From: DATFCK01 sp045809745
GTDB taxonomy: Bacteria; Verrucomicrobiota; Verrucomicrobiia; Chthoniobacterales; UBA10450
NCBI GenBank assembly: GCA_045809745.1
Contig: JBJMXE010000091.1
Location: 1-64,000 of the forward strand
Length of the DNA stretch: 64,000 nucleotides
Reading direction: 5' to 3'
Below the pieces are notes generated by a model. It was not told where the DNA came from. It did no database searches and worked only from the letters and a program-made list of their open reading frames with translations. Made by a program: the position numbers and the translations under genes. Below are positions 17,444 through 25,714 of the stretch, piece after piece. Numbering within the stretch: the first letter of the stretch is position 1; each line of letters opens with the position of its first letter.

Positions 17444-18193
17444 TCATCGCTCGGTAAGAAAGTAATCGGCTAACTGGCGAAGCTCGTTAGCGTTCAGGTC
17501 AGAAACGGCCCAAAATTCCATCTGCTGTTTTCTCCATCGAATCACATTATAGCCGCGGCGTGTCAGCGCGGTCGGTGAGAGATCAACCTCCCCTGGTGCG
17601 GGGGCGATCAGCACATTGATTGGATGCTGATTCCGGCGATAAACCAAGGCCGCCACGGTCTTGCCGTGCAAGTAGTCGAGTCGGCCACCCACCAGCGGAA
17701 AACCTTGGGCCGAAAAATCGCGTACTTCCGGCGCGAAATCGACCTTTCCGTTGAACCACGGTTTGACGGTATGTTGATCGGACGATGGAACATCAACCAG
17801 ATGTGTCGCCAACAGTGACCGCACATGATCAGAAATGACATCTTCGACGATCGTGTTTCCGCCAACGCGAGAATTCTGAAAAAGTAGAAAGCTGACGAGC
17901 AATAGTGCCGTTGCCAGGGAGAAGCTGGCCAAGCCGAACCAGCTGGCGGCGTTTTCGCCTGCTTCTTTTTCTGCGTGTCGTAAGGCCTTTCGCACGCTCT
18001 TGCGCAGACGTGCTGGCGCAGCGAATGCCGGCGCTGTGTCAGTTAGGCTTTTTTGTAACGCCCGGATCCGCAGTTCGACCGCTCGGCATTCCTCACAATC
18101 GCGCAGGTGCTCCTCCACGCCGCGGGCGTTGGCAGCGTCTAACTCGTTATCGAGATAAGGATGAATCAGCTCCGCAACTTCCTGGTGGTTCAT
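17444..18193 (-). CDS. Zinc-binding anti-sigma factor (membrane-anchored)
   Basis: The first 50 residues carry the ZAS anti-sigma motif H-x3-C-x2-C (HLRDCEEC) after a HPYLDNEL helix, the fold that clamps ECF sigma factors. A single membrane span follows (about 83-105), then a 140-residue exported domain that may be the sensor. The start codon directly abuts the stop codon of the sigma factor gene, so the two are translationally coupled. Release of the sigma factor would follow a signal seen by the outer domain or by the zinc site, which in some relatives responds to oxidation. Confidence 0.9.
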   Translation of the reverse strand: MNHQEVAELIHPYLDNELDAANARGVEEHLRDCEECRAVELRIRALQKSLTDTAPAFAAPARLRKSVRKALRHAEKEAGENAASWFGLASFSLATALLLVSFLLFQNSRVGGNTIVEDVISDHVRSLLATHLVDVPSSDQHTVKPWFNGKVDFAPEVRDFSAQGFPLVGGRLDYLHGKTVAALVYRRNQHPINVLIAPAPGEVDLSPTALTRRGYNVIRWRKQQMEFWAVSDLNANELRQLADYFLTER

Positions 18194-18733
18194 CTACATC
18201 CCTTCGCGGTAAACGTTGGCCAAAATCCGCGCCAGCTGAGCTCGGGCCCGCGCCAGACGCGACATGACTGTGCCGACCGGCACGCTGGCGATCTCCGCAA
18301 TCTCCTTATAGGAGCAATCTTCCAGTTCGCGCAGAGTGATGACTTCGCGGAATTCGGGAGGCAATTGATCGATCGCGGCGCGAACGGCCGCTCGATCGTA
18401 GACAAGGTCACTCGCGGAGCCGCTGACTTCGGCAGTAGCACCTTCGGGACTGTGCAGTTCTTCATCAAATACCACATGACTTTGGTGCCCCTGCGTTTCC
18501 TTCATTGCGGTGAAAGCCGTGTTTCGCACGATTCGCAAAAACCAGGCGCGGCTGTTTTGGCCGCGGAAGGCGTCGAAAAATCGGAAGGCCCTTAGCATTG
18601 CCTCCTGCACTGCATCCTCGGCATCGTGCTCGTTTCGTAAAAGGAACCGGGCCAGGCTGAACGCCGCATCGAGATGCGGCAAGATCTCGCGCTCGAATTC
18701 CGTTCGGCGCGTTGCCCGGGTAAATCCAATCAC
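18194..18733 (-). CDS. ECF-type RNA polymerase sigma factor
   Basis: This 179-residue protein has sigma region 2 (LLRNEHDAEDAVQEAMLRAF, then GQNSRAWFLRIVRN) and region 4 (LPPEFREVITLRELEDCSYK, then VGTVMSRLARAR), with no region 1 or 3. It directs RNA polymerase to extracytoplasmic stress promoters. The start is a GTG, because the same frame has a stop just upstream. A promoter-like sequence of the type the factor itself may recognise lies at 18761-18788, suggesting autoregulation. The anti-sigma gene follows without a gap. Confidence 0.95.
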   Translation of the reverse strand: MIGFTRATRRTEFEREILPHLDAAFSLARFLLRNEHDAEDAVQEAMLRAFRFFDAFRGQNSRAWFLRIVRNTAFTAMKETQGHQSHVVFDEELHSPEGATAEVSGSASDLVYDRAAVRAAIDQLPPEFREVITLRELEDCSYKEIAEIASVPVGTVMSRLARARAQLARILANVYREGM

Positions 18734-18760
18734 GATTCGGTTCTTTCATTCATAAGGAAC

Positions 18761-18788
18761 AAGACTGCAGCGCCGGCCGGTTTATTCC
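18761..18788 (-). promoter_or_regulatory. Candidate ECF promoter of the sigma/anti-sigma operon
   Basis: Read on the minus strand, GGAATAAA (18781-18788) is followed after exactly 15 bases by GTCTT (18761-18765). The block GGGAATAAACCG is shared with the divergent promoter at 18815. The -10-like element ends about 28 bases before the sigma factor start codon, leaving a leader of roughly 20 bases. Confidence 0.65.
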
Positions 18789-18814
18789 CGCATTTCAATA
18801 AAAGTTTTCGGCCG

Positions 18815-18843
18815 GGAATAAACCGCCTCCTAGCCGAGTCGTA
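18815..18843 (+). promoter_or_regulatory. Candidate ECF promoter of the phosphoesterase-cytochrome operon
   Basis: On the plus strand, GGAATAAA (18815-18822) is followed after exactly 15 bases by GTCGT (18838-18842), the same layout as on the other strand. It ends 21 bases before the phosphoesterase start codon, leaving room for a short leader with an AAGGA ribosome binding site at 18851. Confidence 0.65.
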
Positions 18844-18863
18844 GTCGGCGAAGGAACAAACAT

Positions 18864-19814
18864 ATGAAAGACCAAGACATTATTCTGCATAACGACAATT
18901 CTGATGGGATCGACAGACGCGGTTTCTTAAAGTGCATGGCCTGGGCAGGAACCGGCGTGCTCTGGACCGTTAGCGGCGGCGTGCTCACCTCCAAATTACT
19001 TGGCGCCACCGCTCAAGCGGCGGGCGCTGACTTCAGCTTCGTTCAAATCAGCGACAGCCACATCGGGTTTAACAAGGACGCGAACAAGGATGTGATCGGC
19101 ACGTTGCAAAAAGCAATAGCCAAGATCAATGCGTTGCCGCATCCGCCAGACTTCGTCCTACACACGGGTGATTTGAGCCACCTGTCGGAGGCCGAGGAAT
19201 TCGACGGGCTGGATCAAAATTTAAAGTCACTGAAGACGGGCGAGATTTTCTACGTTCCCGGAGAGCATGACGTTCTCAGTGACAATGGCGGGCTGTATCG
19301 CGAGAGATTTGCTAGGAAAGCGACCGGAGCGGGGTGGTACAGCTTTGACCGGAAAGGGGTTCACTTCGTCGGACTCGTTAACGTCATGAATATCCGCGAA
19401 GGCGGGCTGGGCGTCATTGGTGCGGATCAGCTGGACTGGCTGAAGAAAGATCTCGAACCATTGTCGGCCAGCACACCCGTCGTAGTGTTCGCGCACATTC
19501 CGCTTTGGGCGGTTTATCCTCAGTGGGGATGGGGCACTGACGATGCCGAGCAGGCGCTCGGATATCTCCGGCGATTCGGATCGGTGACGGTATTGAACGG
19601 CCACATCCACCAGACGGTGAAGAAGGTGGAGGGAAACATCACGTTTCACACCGCGATGTCGACAGCATTCCCTCAGCCGGCGCCGGGCACAGCACCAAAG
19701 CCGGGTCCGATGAAGGTAGAAGCTGAGAGGCTCGGTTCCGTTCTCGGCATCACCGACATCAATTACGTAGAGGGAAAGCATCCGCTGGCCGTCGTCGATA
19801 CCAGTCTGTCGTGA
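18864..19814 (+). CDS. Tat-exported metallophosphoesterase
   Basis: This 316-residue protein has a twin-arginine signal (DRRGFLK, residues 17-23) followed by a hydrophobic stretch and Ala-rich cleavage region. The calcineurin-like metal-site motifs are all visible: SDSHIG, HTGDLSH, PGEHD, FAHIPLW and NGHIHQ. The usual Asn of GNHD is replaced by Glu (GEHD), which may alter metal choice. Tat export suggests folding and metal loading in the cytoplasm before export. It is the first gene of a three-gene operon (gaps of 23 and 10 bases) facing an ECF sigma factor. The natural substrate is unknown. Confidence 0.9.
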   Translation: MKDQDIILHNDNSDGIDRRGFLKCMAWAGTGVLWTVSGGVLTSKLLGATAQAAGADFSFVQISDSHIGFNKDANKDVIGTLQKAIAKINALPHPPDFVLHTGDLSHLSEAEEFDGLDQNLKSLKTGEIFYVPGEHDVLSDNGGLYRERFARKATGAGWYSFDRKGVHFVGLVNVMNIREGGLGVIGADQLDWLKKDLEPLSASTPVVVFAHIPLWAVYPQWGWGTDDAEQALGYLRRFGSVTVLNGHIHQTVKKVEGNITFHTAMSTAFPQPAPGTAPKPGPMKVEAERLGSVLGITDINYVEGKHPLAVVDTSLS

Positions 19815-19837
19815 ATTCCAGCCACTAATCCTACACT

Positions 19838-20260
19838 ATGAACGCAATCTTTTGGTCAAGGCTGCACGGCGGTGCGACGCACTTTCCGATCGCATTAATA
19901 TTCGCGGCCGCGCTGTTTGATGCACTGGGATTCTTTCTGCGCGGATCTCATCGGCAGCATCAATTCAAGGTGCTCGGTTACTGGCTTGCCATTCTGGGCG
20001 CCCTGAGCTCGTTCGGCGCAGTATTCTCGGGACTGGCCTTGAGCAAGTGGATGGTGGGCGGCAGCGGCCTTGTGTTCCGTCATCACCTGTTCGTCTGGCC
20101 GGCGTTCGCGATCATCGTCGCGCTTGGCACATGGCGCGGTTTGGTTGGACCGCGAACATCGCGCCGGGCCTTCGCACTTTACCTAACAAGCATGGTCATC
20201 GGGTGCGCGCTGATCAGTGTGGCCGGGTTCTTCGGTGGGGAAATGCTGCTGGGTCGTTAA
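19838..20260 (+). CDS. DUF2231-type four-helix membrane protein
   Basis: The 140-residue protein has four predicted membrane helices (about 15-35, 45-67, 84-102, 112-133). It begins with the histidine-containing motif LHGGATHFPIAL typical of DUF2231 proteins, and has a second histidine pair at about 82-83 (FRHHLF). Paired histidines in neighbouring helices could bind heme, which would fit the cytochrome c gene next to it, but this is inference. It sits between the phosphoesterase and cytochrome genes and is probably cotranscribed with both. Confidence 0.85.
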   Translation: MNAIFWSRLHGGATHFPIALIFAAALFDALGFFLRGSHRQHQFKVLGYWLAILGALSSFGAVFSGLALSKWMVGGSGLVFRHHLFVWPAFAIIVALGTWRGLVGPRTSRRAFALYLTSMVIGCALISVAGFFGGEMLLGR

Positions 20261-20270
20261 GGGGTGAACG

Positions 20271-20672
20271 ATGAAACGTTGGACCGAGGGCAAGGCAGCT
20301 ATCGCCGCAGTAACCGTTGCCACGGCCGCTTTACTGGGAACGTTTGGTTTTGCCTGGGTCATGCGGAACGCGGAGTTTGCAAGCAAGTTGCCGGACCTGC
20401 CGCAAACCGCAGGGGCGAAGCCGGTTGCCGTTAACGTAATCGATGTCGCATCGGAGGGACGCCATTTGTTCCTGATGAATTGTGCTCACTGCCACGGGGA
20501 TGACGCTCGCGGAGATGAAGGACCCGATCTGCATGATCTACGTCGCAGCGACTCGCGAATTCACGAAGTAATTACCGCCGGTATCAAAGGGGAGATGCCG
20601 TCATTTGGGAAGAAGCTGGGCGACACGGATGTACGAGCGCTCACCGCATACCTGCGAACGTTGCGAGGGTAA
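20271..20672 (+). CDS. Membrane-anchored monoheme cytochrome c
   Basis: The 133-residue product has an N-terminal anchor or signal (about 8-30), the covalent heme site CAHCH (residues 71-75) and a likely axial methionine in GEMPSFG (M109), giving a class I c-type cytochrome of the periplasm. A terminal LTAYLRTL helix matches the family. It is the last gene of the operon that starts with the phosphoesterase. It may take electrons from the DUF2231 membrane protein or pass them to it. Confidence 0.93.
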   Translation: MKRWTEGKAAIAAVTVATAALLGTFGFAWVMRNAEFASKLPDLPQTAGAKPVAVNVIDVASEGRHLFLMNCAHCHGDDARGDEGPDLHDLRRSDSRIHEVITAGIKGEMPSFGKKLGDTDVRALTAYLRTLRG

Positions 20673-20716
20673 AACCGAACAGGTGAACCGCGCCGCCCTT
20701 GCTTGGTGGTGCGCTA

Positions 20717-22255
20717 TTACCGGGCCAGGCTCAGCCGAAAAAACTTTTTCGGCGCCAAGGCGCTTGGAACAGGAGTTTTGAGCCTGAACTTCACCGTCTC
20801 AGTCTCGCCATCACCGGATCCAACAATACTGACCAACTCGATCTGGTTCCCACTCGTGTCCCAGGTCACAAGGTCGTCCGATACCTGAACTACGGCAGGA
20901 TTTCCATTCCATCCAAGGAGCTGGTGGAACGCAAAGGTCAGGTATTTGGCCCCGTCGAACGATTCGATGGCCGTGCGGGGCAAGGCATTCGCGTCCGCTA
21001 TTGGAATTCCGGCTAACGGGTCAGTATTAAAAAAATATTCGAGACCGTTCGCGATCCCGTCTTTATCCGGATCGGCCGCCCAGCCGCTGATCTGAAGATT
21101 GTTTAATTGGTTAGTATCGAAGTGGTCGCTCTGCCATTCCGCAAATGTTTGGGGTACCGGAGAGATTTCCACTGAATCTAAAACAACGTCTGCATCGTGA
21201 TTCTCCAGTCCAACGTTCGAGAACTCTATGGTCGAAATCGAAGTCTCCGCGGTGAAGACAAAATGGTAGTGCTGAAGCTGAACCGCGCTCGAATTGAATG
21301 TGCTGAAGTAGGGCGGGTTAATTATTTGCTGGAATATTGGGGTGTTGCCAATCAACCGAACCCTGAGCATTTGAACAAAGTCGCTTATACCGTAAACCCC
21401 AGCATCGAAATCGATCGAATATGCACGACCCGACGTGGTGAAGAACTGTTGCGAAAGAACATCGTCCTGGAAATCGCCGCCGGGCCCGAATGCAACTGAA
21501 TGGCTGCCACTGCTGGCCGCTTCAGATCTGATCGCAGCCTCGCTCACGCCATAAACCGACCAGCCGAAAACGGTGCCGTTCGAATCGAACGGACCGGTCT
21601 CGAAATCCCCGTTAACCAGAGGCAATAGGACCGGGGGCGGCAGAAGAGTTGGCACGACTGAAACGGTATCGACCATGACATCGGCGTTGAGGTTGCCCAA
21701 ACCGATGTTGGTAAATTGCAGCGTTGTGCTCGAGCTATCGGCAATGAAGCCGTAGCGATAATGTCGAAACACTACAAAGCTCGGATCGAATGTGCTCGCG
21801 TCAGGCGGTGTGACTATCTGGTCAAGCAAAGACGCCACCCCAGAGACTTCAACAGCGAGTTGCAACGGAGCCTCGGTCCGGACTCCGAACACTCCGGCAT
21901 CAAACTGCACCAGGTACGCTTGTCCCGCCGTGGTTCCAAACGTTTGCGACAAGATATTAGCGTCGCTGTCGCCGCCGATACTGAGTGCGGCTGCGAAACT
22001 GCCGCTGGTTGCGCCTTGCATTGCCGAATGAATGAATCCGGCGCCGAGAATATCCCAATCGAGAATGGTACTGGATGGGTCGTGCGGTACCGCTTCGAAG
22101 TCCCCGTTGTGGATGAGATTCTGCGCATCCATCGCCGCGGCGACACAAAAGCTAAGCAGTACAAGAATGATGGGGCGGAGTTGCACGGGCTGGAGGGACA
22201 GGGGGACTGGTTCGGCGACGGTATCACAAAGTGAGCGGTCAGCTAGAACCAACAC
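20717..22255 (-). CDS. Secreted protein with two tandem NGDFE-type domains and a C-terminal FFRL module
   Basis: The 512-residue product has a hydrophobic export signal (about 28-44) and two similar domains of about 155 residues (about 47-200 and 212-366). Each opens with NGDFE and contains FDAGV(F/Y)G, TFxxS and IGL/VGL-x-N-x-(N/D)ADV motifs. Such NGDFE beta-sandwiches resemble DUF642/carbohydrate-binding-like modules. A calcium-binding-like DPDKDGIANGLEYF motif (about 396-409) leads into a C-terminal module ending KKFFRLSLAR, shared with other secreted proteins here. The true start could be downstream of 22255. The function is unknown and may be adhesion or glycan binding. Confidence 0.78.
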   Translation of the reverse strand: MLVLADRSLCDTVAEPVPLSLQPVQLRPIILVLLSFCVAAAMDAQNLIHNGDFEAVPHDPSSTILDWDILGAGFIHSAMQGATSGSFAAALSIGGDSDANILSQTFGTTAGQAYLVQFDAGVFGVRTEAPLQLAVEVSGVASLLDQIVTPPDASTFDPSFVVFRHYRYGFIADSSSTTLQFTNIGLGNLNADVMVDTVSVVPTLLPPPVLLPLVNGDFETGPFDSNGTVFGWSVYGVSEAAIRSEAASSGSHSVAFGPGGDFQDDVLSQQFFTTSGRAYSIDFDAGVYGISDFVQMLRVRLIGNTPIFQQIINPPYFSTFNSSAVQLQHYHFVFTAETSISTIEFSNVGLENHDADVVLDSVEISPVPQTFAEWQSDHFDTNQLNNLQISGWAADPDKDGIANGLEYFFNTDPLAGIPIADANALPRTAIESFDGAKYLTFAFHQLLGWNGNPAVVQVSDDLVTWDTSGNQIELVSIVGSGDGETETVKFRLKTPVPSALAPKKFFRLSLAR

Positions 22256-22388
22256 AGGCTGGTTCGCTAAATTTTCACAACTCCGATATCTGCTATAAAA
22301 ACACGACTGGCCATTATGGCTAACGACCTGTTCGTCCGAGTTCGCCGGTCAGACCGCACTCGGCCGATCGGTATCGTGCGGAGTGGAC

Positions 22389-25300
22389 TCAGCGCTCCGC
22401 GCCGCCAATCGGCGGCAGCCCAGACGCTCGCAATGTCTCGTTCAAAGCCGGTAGTTCGGTCGCAATAGTCCGATTCCATTGATCAATCGCCGGCCCGGAG
22501 AGGTTTTGAACTTCGTTCACCCCAGCTTTCATTGGTGGAGTGACCGGCGCATCGCAGCCCTGAATGTTGTCGAACAGCGCTTTGGCAGCTTCGAGTGCAT
22601 GGATCGAAAGCTGCGCGTCCGGTCTGGCATTCGGCGGCCCGAGTTCTTTCAACTTCGCGGTCAGCGCATTGACTTTGTCCAGCACCGACGGCTCTGGCCG
22701 CTGATCTTTTAACTTCTCGAGCTGCTCGACCAGCAATCTGAAGTCGCGGCCGATGGGCTCCAGCTTAGCCCTGATTTCAACGAGCCGTTGCGACAGATCC
22801 GCCTGTTCCTGCAACTGGGCAGAGGACATGTTCACCCGCGGATCCATTTTCACGATCATTGGCTGGGAGTAAGTTTTCCCATCTGCAGTGAGCACGACGG
22901 TGTAATCGCCAGGAACCACCCAGGGCGAGGTCGGTGCCGGCGCGGTATTGTGGAAAACGGCTGCAATCGGATACTCCGGCTCGGTCCCGTTCAACGGCGC
23001 GGGGTGCATGTCCCAGAGGAACCGGTGAAGACCGCGTTGCGCGGAGAGGATCCCTGGCGGCCGAATCCAGTAGCGCGGAATTCTGAGCTTCGCCGGATCC
23101 GGTTGCGCTGGTGCATCGGTGCTGGAATAACGCCTAACGACAGCGCCTTTGGAGTTTTTGATCTCCAGGGTGACCGGAGCCGTCGAATCACTCGCGAGAT
23201 AGTAATCGATGATGGCGCCGTCCGGCGGATTTTCGCCAACTGGCTCGTCTGGCGGTAGCGGAGTGTCAGGGTTCGTATTCCAGCGCACCCGAACTGCCGG
23301 CTGCGGTTTGAATAACACCGCCTGCCGCTGACCCTCAGCGCCCTGGCGCAGCGGCGTAATGTTGTCGAGAATCCAGAAGCCGCGCCCGTGCGTGGCGATG
23401 GCCAAATCGTCATCCTTCACGATCAAATCGCGAACCGAAGTAGCCGGCAGGTTCAGCCGGAGCGGCTGCCAATTCTCACCATCATCAAAAGAGACGTAAA
23501 CACCGCGCTCGGTTCCGGCGAAGAGAAGGCCTTTCCGGCGTGGATCCTCCCGAACGGCATTCACCGTTTGGCCGGGCGGAATACCCGTAACGATTTCCGT
23601 CCACGTTTTGCCTTCATCATGCGTTCGGTAGATGTGAGGACGCACGTCATCCAGTCGCAACGTGTTGACCGCGGCATAGGCGGTGTTGGAATCAAAATGA
23701 CCGGCATCGATGATTGAGATCTTTTGCCATGGTGTTAGCGCCGGCGGGGTGACGTCTCTCCAATTCTTGCCGGTATCAGTGGTTAGGTGGATGAGACCGT
23801 CATCGGTTCCACACCAGATGCGCTTCCCATCCAGAGGGGACGGTGCTACGGCGTATATTACCCCGCGCTGTTTGGCTTCAGCAGCGGCTGCGTCCCGGTA
23901 TTTTCCGATGCTAACCGGCAGATCGTAGCTCTTCCGCGTCAGATCGGGACTGATTTTCTGCCAGTGGTCTCCGCGGTCGCGCGTTTGCCACAGGGTGTTA
24001 CCCGAGAAAAACAGCAGGTGCGGATCGAGCGGTGAAAAGATGATCGGCTGCGTCCGGATCATCCGGAAATCGGGTGACCGCACGGCTACCGGAAGGATGG
24101 ACTGAGCTTGACCCGTCCGCCAATCGAACCGGCTTAGTTTACCGCCATAGACGATGTTAGGGTCTAGCGGATCGGCCACCACGTAGCCGTATTCTTCGGC
24201 TGCTACCGGATGCCAATCACGGAATGTAATCGCACCATCGTTGCCCCTGCTGGCAATCCCGACGGATCCGCTTTCCTGCTGACCACTGTAAAGCCGATAC
24301 GGAAAAGTGTTATCAGCTGTAACGTGATAGAGCTGCGCGGTGGATTGGTTGTACCACGAACTCCATGTCTGCCCGCCGTTAACGGTAACGATCGCACCCT
24401 GGTCACTGCCGAGCGCTATTATCTTAGGGTTCGCCGGATTAATCCAAACGTTTTGGTAATCGTCGCCGCCCGGGGCGCCTCGCCATCCATCCCATGTCCT
24501 GCCGCCATCGGTTGATTTCCAGCAAACCACGCTTGCTGAATAGATGACATCGGGGTTCTTCGGATCGATGCGCACCACCGGCAAGTCGCCGCCGCCGATG
24601 CCAGCTGCCGGGCGAGGATCGTCGGTAGTTTTGCTCCACGTCGCGCCAGCATCGTTTGAGCGGTAAAGTTTCGATCCGGTAGGCGTTCTCACCGCCGCGA
24701 TCACGATCTGCGGGGAACTGGCGGTAACGGCGAGATTTGCCTGCACGATATTTTCGGGGAGACCGCCCGCCAGCTGCTTCCACGTCTTGCCCGCATCGAC
24801 CGATTTAAAAATGCCGCCGTTCGTTCCATCCCAGGTGCTGTTTTCCCATGGGCCTTCGCGTGACTGCCACAATGAGGCATAAACAACATCGGGATTCGCC
24901 GGGTCGATCTGCACGTCGCCCGCTCCAGTATTCTCATCGCGGTATAGAACCTTTTCGAAGGTTGCGCCACCATCCAACGACCGGAAGACGCCACGCTCCT
25001 CGTTAGGTCCGTAGGGGTGACCCGCGGCAGCAACGAACAGCCGATCAGGATTGAGCGGATCAACCGCGATTTGGGCAATCTGCTGAGCATCGCGCAAACC
25101 AAGGTGGTTCCAGGTTTTTCCGCCATCTATCGATTTGTAGATGCCGTCCCCGACGGAAAGATCGGGGCGATGCAGACCTTCGCCGCTGCCAACGTAGATC
25201 ACTTCGGGGTTCGACACCGGTATGGCGATGGCGCCGACCGACGCGGTTGGTTGATCGTCAAAGATCGGCTCCCATGTCCGGCCGAAATCAGTGCTCTTAA

Positions 25301-25514
25301 AAACGCCGCCGTTTACCTGCGCCATGTAGAAAACGTTCGGCTGCGATGGCACACCGCATAGGGCGCGGGTTCTGCCGCCACGATATGGACCGATGTTACG
25401 CCAGCGCAATGCGTCTTCGAACCGCAGTCCGTCAGCGCCGGCCGATGCAGGCGGTGGGTCGGCCGACAAAATAAAAACGAATAAACAACCAAACAGAAAG
25501 CGCACGATGGTCAT
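22389..25514 (-). CDS. Large secreted Asp-box (BNR/sortilin-like) repeat protein
   Basis: The 1041-residue product starts with a signal peptide (MTIVRFLFGCLFVFILS). It then contains at least eleven Asp-box motifs of the form S-x-D-x-G-x-TW, such as KSTDFGRTW, KSIDGGKTW, RSNDAGATW and SFDDGENW. These indicate one or two seven- to ten-bladed beta-propellers of the VPS10/sortilin type. A C-terminal 250 residues with Pro-rich strands and a helical end is of unknown fold. Related proteins are exported and some act on polysaccharides (GH74-like), but no catalytic residues can be assigned. The frame is open upstream to 25685. The signal peptide fixes the start at 25514. Confidence 0.82.
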   Translation of the reverse strand: MTIVRFLFGCLFVFILSADPPPASAGADGLRFEDALRWRNIGPYRGGRTRALCGVPSQPNVFYMAQVNGGVFKSTDFGRTWEPIFDDQPTASVGAIAIPVSNPEVIYVGSGEGLHRPDLSVGDGIYKSIDGGKTWNHLGLRDAQQIAQIAVDPLNPDRLFVAAAGHPYGPNEERGVFRSLDGGATFEKVLYRDENTGAGDVQIDPANPDVVYASLWQSREGPWENSTWDGTNGGIFKSVDAGKTWKQLAGGLPENIVQANLAVTASSPQIVIAAVRTPTGSKLYRSNDAGATWSKTTDDPRPAAGIGGGDLPVVRIDPKNPDVIYSASVVCWKSTDGGRTWDGWRGAPGGDDYQNVWINPANPKIIALGSDQGAIVTVNGGQTWSSWYNQSTAQLYHVTADNTFPYRLYSGQQESGSVGIASRGNDGAITFRDWHPVAAEEYGYVVADPLDPNIVYGGKLSRFDWRTGQAQSILPVAVRSPDFRMIRTQPIIFSPLDPHLLFFSGNTLWQTRDRGDHWQKISPDLTRKSYDLPVSIGKYRDAAAAEAKQRGVIYAVAPSPLDGKRIWCGTDDGLIHLTTDTGKNWRDVTPPALTPWQKISIIDAGHFDSNTAYAAVNTLRLDDVRPHIYRTHDEGKTWTEIVTGIPPGQTVNAVREDPRRKGLLFAGTERGVYVSFDDGENWQPLRLNLPATSVRDLIVKDDDLAIATHGRGFWILDNITPLRQGAEGQRQAVLFKPQPAVRVRWNTNPDTPLPPDEPVGENPPDGAIIDYYLASDSTAPVTLEIKNSKGAVVRRYSSTDAPAQPDPAKLRIPRYWIRPPGILSAQRGLHRFLWDMHPAPLNGTEPEYPIAAVFHNTAPAPTSPWVVPGDYTVVLTADGKTYSQPMIVKMDPRVNMSSAQLQEQADLSQRLVEIRAKLEPIGRDFRLLVEQLEKLKDQRPEPSVLDKVNALTAKLKELGPPNARPDAQLSIHALEAAKALFDNIQGCDAPVTPPMKAGVNEVQNLSGPAIDQWNRTIATELPALNETLRASGLPPIGGAER

Positions 25515-25714
25515 GAAGCGTGAACAGTGGCTGAGATTCGATCGAATGGGAAGCGTGAGTGGACATCCCGATGACACCGGGTTCCCTATGCGAAGCACGA
25601 ATCCAAACACAGTCGCCTTGCCAAATCGACGGAGATGGCAGCCGCGCGTTGAATTGAACGCCGACACTTCTATTCTGTAAGGCAAGCTGCTAGCGTCCCC
25701 CTTTTCGCGTCCTG

